Source of the DNA: Anaerolinea thermophila
GTDB taxonomy: Bacteria; Chloroflexota; Anaerolineae; Anaerolineales; UBA4823
Direction: 5' to 3'
DNA length: 36,119 nucleotides
NCBI GenBank assembly: GCA_020724505.1
Contig: DYGV01000006.1
Coordinates: 1-36,119 of the forward strand
The notes beneath the pieces were generated by a model. It had not been told where the DNA came from. It did no database searches and saw nothing but the letters and a program-made list of their open reading frames with translations. Both the position numbers and the translations under genes were made by a program. This document shows, piece after piece, positions 31,547 to 36,119 of the stretch; position 1 is the stretch's first letter, and each line of letters opens with the position of its first letter.

Positions 31547-32230
31547 TTATGGGATTTGCAACACCTGGCCTGGAGTCAGACGATACGGCGGCTGCAAATT
31601 GTTGACCACGGCAATGGCGTTCGGGTCCACGTCGCCGAAGGCGCAGGCAATGGTATGGATGGTGTCGCCGGCGCGAACAGTATAGCTGGTGGGATGGGGC
31701 AACAAGGCGCGCCCGCCGGGGAAACCGCGCCCGGTTTGAGGAATACGCAACACCATTCCGGCGTAATAGACCGAATAGCTGCTCAAACCGTTCAGGCGCA
31801 ACAGTTCGCCGGGGTCCAGGTTAAATCGCCGCGCGATGCAGAAGGGAAATTCGCCTTTTTGCAATGTATAAGTCGTTGGCACCACCAGCGGCGGAGCAGT
31901 TGCTAACGCCACTGGCTCAACCACCTGCGCCGGTTGGGTTGGAGTGGCAGCCACGACAGGTTCGGTCGCTGGAGCGGCAGGCGTTACTTCAGGCGCAGCC
32001 GGAGTTTCCTGCCCTATCGGAGCAGCGGGAGTGATCAATCCTTGAGTTGCCAGCGCAGTCTGGGTGGCAAAAATATAAATCTGGCTTAAGACATCGGTGG
32101 CGTCTGTAGGCAGCGCTTCTGCTGTACCTTCAGGCGCTTTAGTTCCGCCCGCGATGGAGCGGGTACAGGCAGACATGCCGATCAACAATAAGCCGACGAT
32201 TACAAACAGATACGCGCGCTTGGTCTTCAT
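31547..32230 (-). CDS. LysM-domain lipoprotein
   Basis: A 227-residue lipoprotein. The signal peptide ends in the lipobox MSAC (Cys22). A long Ala/Pro/Thr linker (APEVTPAAPATEPVVAATPT) leads to two LysM modules at the C-terminus: YTLQKGEFPFCIARRFNLDP...GMVLRIP and YTVRAGDTIHTIACAF...GQVLQIP. LysM binds N-acetylglucosamine in peptidoglycan or related glycans. Each module contains an internal Cys (FCIARR and IACAF), which may bond to each other. It has its own minus-strand promoter about 100 bases upstream and a hairpin downstream, so it looks monocistronic. Confidence 0.92.
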   Translation of the reverse strand: MKTKRAYLFVIVGLLLIGMSACTRSIAGGTKAPEGTAEALPTDATDVLSQIYIFATQTALATQGLITPAAPIGQETPAAPEVTPAAPATEPVVAATPTQPAQVVEPVALATAPPLVVPTTYTLQKGEFPFCIARRFNLDPGELLRLNGLSSYSVYYAGMVLRIPQTGRGFPGGRALLPHPTSYTVRAGDTIHTIACAFGDVDPNAIAVVNNLQPPYRLTPGQVLQIP

Positions 32231-32333
32231 CTCTGTCTCCTTGAGTTATCAGATGACCCGTCTGGCCTGGCTAGGTTTTGCGCAAGATAGTTCTACCCGT
32301 GAACGGCGGGATTTATTCTCAATCTTTGCAATG

Positions 32334-32362
32334 ATACTAGCACAAACCCTTTTGTGCGTCAA
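32334..32362 (-). promoter_or_regulatory. Promoter of the LysM lipoprotein gene
   Basis: On the minus strand TTGACG (32362-32357), a 17-base spacer and TAGTAT (32339-32334). The leader to ATG 32230 is about 100 bases. Confidence 0.7.
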
Positions 32363-32405
32363 GTTATTTGCACATTTTATTATGGTTGCAAAGATCGTAC
32401 CAGGG

Positions 32406-32433
32406 TTGACAGTTCGAACGCCTAAGGTATAAT
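32406..32433 (+). promoter_or_regulatory. Consensus promoter of the Ser/Thr kinase gene
   Basis: TTGACA (32406-32411), 16 bases, TATAAT (32428-32433), both hexamers perfect. About 45 bases of leader before ATG 32485. Confidence 0.82.
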
Positions 32434-32484
32434 GATTACATTGATAGTCCGTTTTGTCTTGTTTTTGCGCGTCGGGAGCATGGG

Positions 32485-34263
32485 ATGATCCAAGACCGTT
32501 GGTTGGGACAAACCCTGGGGGGTAGATACAGGATAGAGGAATTGCTTGGCCAAGGGGGGATGTCATCGGTGTATCGCGCAATTGACCCCAACCTGCGCCG
32601 CGTGGTGGCGATCAAGATGATCCATCCCCATCTTTCCAGCAATGAAGAGTTTGTGCGCCGTTTCGAGGAAGAAGCCTCTGCCGTAGCCCAACTCCGCCAC
32701 CCAAACATAATCCAGGTCTATGACTTCAACAATGATCAGGGTCTCTACTACATGGTCATGGAGTTTGTGCTTGGCGAGACGCTGCAACAGCGCATGAAAC
32801 GCCTGAGCGCCGATCAGCGCCGTTTGCCTTACACTGAGATCGTCCGTTACCTGATTGATGTTTGTGAGGCGGTTGACTATGCCCATAAACGGCAGATGAT
32901 CCATCGAGATATTAAGCCGGCCAACATCATGCTGGATGTCAACGGCCATGCCATCTTAATGGATTTTGGGATCGCCAAGATCATCGGGGGGCACAAACAT
33001 ACGGCAACTGGCGCCGTGATCGGCACAGCCATGTACATGTCGCCAGAGCAGGTGCGCGGCGACCGCTTCGATCATCGCACAGATATTTATTCGATTGGGA
33101 TTACACTGTTCGAAATGGTACATGGCCGACCGCCGTTTGAGGCGGAATCGACCATGACTTTGATGATGAAGCACCTCAATGAGCCGGTGCCAGATTTAAG
33201 AAAACTGCAGCCGGACGCGCCTGAGGATCTGATCCAGATCATCGAGAAAGCTCTGGCAAAGAACCCTGCTGAGCGCTTTCAAAGCGCTGCGGAAATGTCA
33301 GCCGCTTTGCGCAAGGTGAACGCTAACCTTCAGGCGCAGGCGGTGGTTGGCGGCGCCTCGGCGGGAATGGTGCAGATTTACGCTTCCACTGCCCCGCAGC
33401 CGGCGGCGGTTGAATCTTCGGTTCGCCCACTCGTCTCCGGTGGCAACGGCCCACCAGCTTCTTTCTCAATAGAAGGCAGCGCTGTTCAGAGCGGCGTATT
33501 TACTGGCGCCAAAGCGCCGGACGTCGGCGCTCCGGCTGATCCATCCAGGCGGCGTAACTTGATGATGGCTGGCGGCTGCGCTCTAATCCTGGCGGCTTTA
33601 GTTTGTTTGACCGGCGGCGCGGCGTATTTGTTCAATCAGTTCTTCCCCGGCGTCAATGCCCAGGCGACCGAAATTGCTTCGATCTCCACCCAAACCGCAG
33701 TAGCTCAAACACGCAGCGCCCTATCTACAGCAGCGATTACCAGCAGAGCCTCCCCAACGCCAGCCTTCACGGCTACGGAGCAGGCGCAACACATATCGCC
33801 GATGCCAACCTCAGCGCCGACTCAAAGCCCAACCCTGGACGCGAATAAACCCACCCCCTTGCCGCCCGGCTTTCCATTCGTGCAAATCATCTCCGTGAAA
33901 CAAGAGGGCGAATTCTATCAAGTCGAATACGAAACGATTGGTTTTATCGAGTCTTCGACCGGACGGCACATCCACTTCTTTTTCAACAACATCAACCCCA
34001 ACGATGCCGGCTTTCCGGGCCCTGGGCCATGGTTTATGCATACTGGACCGCGGCCATTTATAGCAGCCACCCCTGCCGACCGACCGCCGGAGGCAACGCA
34101 AATTTGCGCTCTCGTTGCTGAAATGAACCATGAAGTCATCCCAAACAGCGGCAACTGCATGGACTTGCCGCCCGTCATTCTTTCGGACGTCCTCACTCCA
34201 ACGCCGGGCGCCATACAACCCACATCCAAACCAACCAAAGAACGCCGCGAACCCGGCTATTGA
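32485..34263 (+). CDS. Membrane Ser/Thr protein kinase, PknB-like
   Basis: A 592-residue Hanks-type kinase. The N-terminal domain (about 14-275) has the Gly loop LGQGGMSSVYRA, the Lys in VVAIKMI, catalytic HRDIKPANI, DFG in MDFGIAK and GTAMYMSPEQ. After a linker a transmembrane segment (MMAGGCALILAALVCLTGGAAYLF) leads to a Thr/Ser/Pro-rich stretch and an extracellular domain of about 110 residues (FPFVQIISVKQEGEFYQVEYETIGF). That domain is not PASTA; it looks like a small beta domain with two Cys (ICALV and GNCMD). It probably senses an external signal. Its last codons overlap the convergent patB gene by seven bases. Confidence 0.93.
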   Translation: MIQDRWLGQTLGGRYRIEELLGQGGMSSVYRAIDPNLRRVVAIKMIHPHLSSNEEFVRRFEEEASAVAQLRHPNIIQVYDFNNDQGLYYMVMEFVLGETLQQRMKRLSADQRRLPYTEIVRYLIDVCEAVDYAHKRQMIHRDIKPANIMLDVNGHAILMDFGIAKIIGGHKHTATGAVIGTAMYMSPEQVRGDRFDHRTDIYSIGITLFEMVHGRPPFEAESTMTLMMKHLNEPVPDLRKLQPDAPEDLIQIIEKALAKNPAERFQSAAEMSAALRKVNANLQAQAVVGGASAGMVQIYASTAPQPAAVESSVRPLVSGGNGPPASFSIEGSAVQSGVFTGAKAPDVGAPADPSRRRNLMMAGGCALILAALVCLTGGAAYLFNQFFPGVNAQATEIASISTQTAVAQTRSALSTAAITSRASPTPAFTATEQAQHISPMPTSAPTQSPTLDANKPTPLPPGFPFVQIISVKQEGEFYQVEYETIGFIESSTGRHIHFFFNNINPNDAGFPGPGPWFMHTGPRPFIAATPADRPPEATQICALVAEMNHEVIPNSGNCMDLPPVILSDVLTPTPGAIQPTSKPTKERREPGY

Positions 34264-35456
34264 TCATCGGCGCAAGGTTTGAGATGGTTTTGCAGCGCCT
34301 CGCTCATTCGCTCCAGAGCCTGCTGAAGCAATGGGCGCGGGCAGGCGAAGTTCAAACGCACAAACCCCTCTCCGCCGGGACCAAATTTGTCGCCGTCGTT
34401 CAGCGCCACACGGGCTTTCTCCAAGAAAAAGCGATATGGGGTGGTTGGCAGGTTTGCCTTCCTGCAATCCAGCCAGGCCAGATAGGTGCCTTGTGGGCGA
34501 CCTATATGAACGCCGGGTAGATGTTGGTGGGCGAAATCTAGCAAATAATCCCGATTGGCTTTCAGATAAAGTAACAACTCTTGCAACCATTCCTCACCCT
34601 CTTGATAGGCGACCTGGGCGGCCAGAAGACCGAAGATGTTCACCCAGGGTATGAGAGCCCGTCCGGCAAACGTATAGCGCTTGCGCAATTCCCGGTTGGG
34701 GATAATGGCGAACGAGCACTGCAGCCCAGCCAGGTTATAGGTTTTACTGGGCGACATTAACGTGATGGTGTTTTGAGCGACCTCGGCATCCATTGCGGCG
34801 ATGGGCGTATGGTGACCTTCAGGATAGATCAAATCGCAATGCACTTCGTCGGCGACGATGGTCACGCGATGGCGGAGGCAGATTTCCGCCAGACGAGCCA
34901 GTTCATCTGGTTGGAACACCTTGCCCACCGGGTTATGCGGGTTGCACAGGATGAACAGGCGAGTTTCCGGCGTGATGCTGGCTTCCAAAGCATCCCAATC
35001 CACCGAATACGAGCCGTCCGTGTTGCGGCTGAGCTTCGTTGTCTGACCCTGGATGCCGGTCTCGTGGGCGGCGACCAGAATGGGCGGATAGACCGGCGTC
35101 TGCACCAGGACTGCCTCATGCGGTTGCGCCAGAGCCAGGCATGCCAGATGGAACCCCACCACCACGCTAGGCGCAAAGACGATATCTTCTGGATTGACCT
35201 GCCATTGATAACGCTGCGCCAGGTGCTCCACGATGATCTGGCGAAGTTTGGTAAGTTGACCTGACGTGTCATAAATACTGTCCGGATAACCATAAACGCC
35301 ATGTTGCGCGCGGGCGGTAAGCGCCCGAACCACCGGTTCAGGAGATGGAAAATCCATATCGGCGATCCATAAGGGAATTACATCCAGGTCGTAAGCAGTC
35401 CATTTCACGCTATCGCTGGCGCGTCGATCAATGATCTGGTCAAAGTTATATTTCAT
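34257..35456 (-). CDS. patB: PatB/MalY-type PLP-dependent C-S lyase or aminotransferase
   Basis: A 399-residue fold-type I PLP enzyme. The N-terminus with SVKWTAYDLDVIPLWIADMDF is the signature of the MalY/PatB cystathionine beta-lyase group. NPHNPVGKVF, VADEVHCDLIY and the PLP lysine in SPSKTYNLAGLQCSF are seen, plus the C-terminal Arg in EGFVRLNFACP that binds the substrate carboxylate. Members split cystathionine or cysteine conjugates into pyruvate, ammonia and a thiol. It is transcribed alone and converges with the kinase gene. Confidence 0.93.
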   Translation of the reverse strand: MKYNFDQIIDRRASDSVKWTAYDLDVIPLWIADMDFPSPEPVVRALTARAQHGVYGYPDSIYDTSGQLTKLRQIIVEHLAQRYQWQVNPEDIVFAPSVVVGFHLACLALAQPHEAVLVQTPVYPPILVAAHETGIQGQTTKLSRNTDGSYSVDWDALEASITPETRLFILCNPHNPVGKVFQPDELARLAEICLRHRVTIVADEVHCDLIYPEGHHTPIAAMDAEVAQNTITLMSPSKTYNLAGLQCSFAIIPNRELRKRYTFAGRALIPWVNIFGLLAAQVAYQEGEEWLQELLLYLKANRDYLLDFAHQHLPGVHIGRPQGTYLAWLDCRKANLPTTPYRFFLEKARVALNDGDKFGPGGEGFVRLNFACPRPLLQQALERMSEALQNHLKPCADDQ

Positions 35457-35503
35457 AGATCAGATTTCCTGGGGGTGTAATGGGATGTGTTTTAGGTAGG
35501 ACG

Positions 35504-35533
35504 ATTATAGGGTTAAAGTGGCGATATGATCAA
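35504..35533 (-). promoter_or_regulatory. Promoter of patB
   Basis: Minus-strand TTGATC (35533-35528), 18 bases, TATAAT (35509-35504), about 50 bases upstream of the start codon. Confidence 0.6.
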
Positions 35534-35593
35534 GATCAAGAAGCCGTCGCTACCACGGTTGAGGGGAGAATGCCGAACCGTGACCCGTGGAAG

Positions 35594-35599
35594 TATAAT
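35594..35599 (+). promoter_or_regulatory. -10 box directly before the EamA gene, possible leaderless start
   Basis: TATAAT ends six bases before ATG 35606. No Shine-Dalgarno fits in this space and no good -35 is visible at 17 bases (TGCCGA). Transcription could begin at the start codon. Confidence 0.45.
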
Positions 35600-35605
35600 C
35601 AGGCC

Positions 35606-36119
35606 ATGTTGACTTCATCGGAAACGATGGCAGATTTAGCACAGGCGCGGCAGCGACGCCTTCAAGCCGACCTGATCTTGTTAACCGTGGCGTTGATTTG
35701 GGGCGGCGCGTTTGTTGTACAACGTCTGGCGGCGGCGCAAGTAGGCGTGTACACTTTCAACGGAGTACGCTTCTTATTGGCGGCGCTGGCGCTGACGCCG
35801 CTGGCGCGCCTTCGCTTGTTCCACCTCCCAGGCGCGGCAAGTTTCCATCGACGCTCCCTACCGGGGGTGATCCTGGCCGGCTGTATCCTGACGGCGGGAG
35901 CCGGCTTTCAACAGGCGGGCTTGAAAATGACCACCGCCGGCAATGCCGGTTTTATCACCGGGTTATACGTGGTGTGGATTCCTCTCTTTATGTCTGTGTT
36001 TTGGCGCCAAAGAATTCGCCCGACGATCTGGATCGCCGCGCTCATGTCGGCTGGCGGGCTGTATTTACTAAGTGCCAGCGGGCCGTTGCACCTGAACCGC
36101 GGGGATGCTCTGGAACTGA
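35606..36119 (+). CDS. EamA/DMT-family transporter (partial, runs off right edge)
   Basis: 171 residues are readable from ATG 35606, open to the window edge, which is why the ORF track omits it. ATG 35627 is an in-frame alternative. The first membrane segment LLTVALIWGGAFVVQRLAA, then YTFNGVRFLLAALALTPLARLRL and TTAGNAGFITGLYVVWIPLF, match the drug/metabolite transporter (EamA, PF00892) family, in which two five-helix repeats form the exporter. About the first repeat is present. The substrate is unknown; relatives export amino acids or metabolites. It is divergent from patB. Confidence 0.85.
   Translation, partial: MLTSSETMADLAQARQRRLQADLILLTVALIWGGAFVVQRLAAAQVGVYTFNGVRFLLAALALTPLARLRLFHLPGAASFHRRSLPGVILAGCILTAGAGFQQAGLKMTTAGNAGFITGLYVVWIPLFMSVFWRQRIRPTIWIAALMSAGGLYLLSASGPLHLNRGDALEL

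Overview
The window looks like a piece of a Chloroflexota (probably Anaerolineae-like) chromosome. I infer this from the proteins, not from a marker gene. The clues are Pro/Thr-rich lipoprotein linkers (TEAP and ATAT types), a LysM lipoprotein, a dephospho-CoA kinase fused to an acetyltransferase-like domain, a mevalonate-pathway decarboxylase, and a peptide-binding protein in permuted order. The housekeeping genes are GC-rich. The stretch from about 6.4 to 16 kb is patchy and often AT-rich.

The main discovery is a complete integron at 5360-15966. A minus-strand integrase (intI) carries the IntI-specific extra segment in front of the HTFRH box. Its leader holds a near-consensus outward promoter (TTGACG-N17-TATACT, the Pc position), followed by an attI region with the crossover at G6510/T6511. 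Ten attC sites follow on the plus strand, bounding about ten cassettes. Most cassette starts are complementary to the left box of their own attC for up to 11 bases, which fixes the boundaries at base level. Cassettes encode: (1) a secreted amidase plus a truncated duplicate; (2) a self-regulated metal sensor and cation efflux pair with its own promoter and operator; (3) a GrpB-family protein; (4) a ParA-like ATPase with a small coiled-coil partner; (5) an unrecognised membrane-anchored protein; (6+7) a VOC protein and a NUDIX hydrolase in a fused cassette whose internal attC has lost its right end; (8) a truncated lipoprotein; (9) an NlpC/P60-like cysteine hydrolase; (10) a frameshifted DUF1579-like gene.

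Left flank (1-5363, minus strand): a partial peptidase-MA-like metalloprotease, an AEC transporter, a HEAT-repeat protein, the site-2 protease RseP, and a (di)phosphomevalonate decarboxylase whose start codon overlaps the intI stop codon. Right flank: a DUF2917-DinB pair (minus), then an alpha/beta hydrolase-acyl-CoA synthetase fusion with a second hydrolase, a peptide ABC transporter (permuted binding protein plus two permeases, no ATPase), a coaE-cdaA-cdaR-der-lepB cluster joining CoA synthesis, c-di-AMP signalling, ribosome assembly and protein export, a YgiT-type zinc finger, a NUDIX hydrolase, a LysM lipoprotein, a PknB-like kinase, a PatB/MalY-type C-S lyase, and a partial EamA transporter.

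Several sigma70-type promoters (TTGACA/TATAAT with 16-17 spacers) are visible. Two start codons lie only 6-7 bases after a -10 box and may give leaderless mRNAs. No rRNA, tRNA, CRISPR array or insertion sequence was seen.
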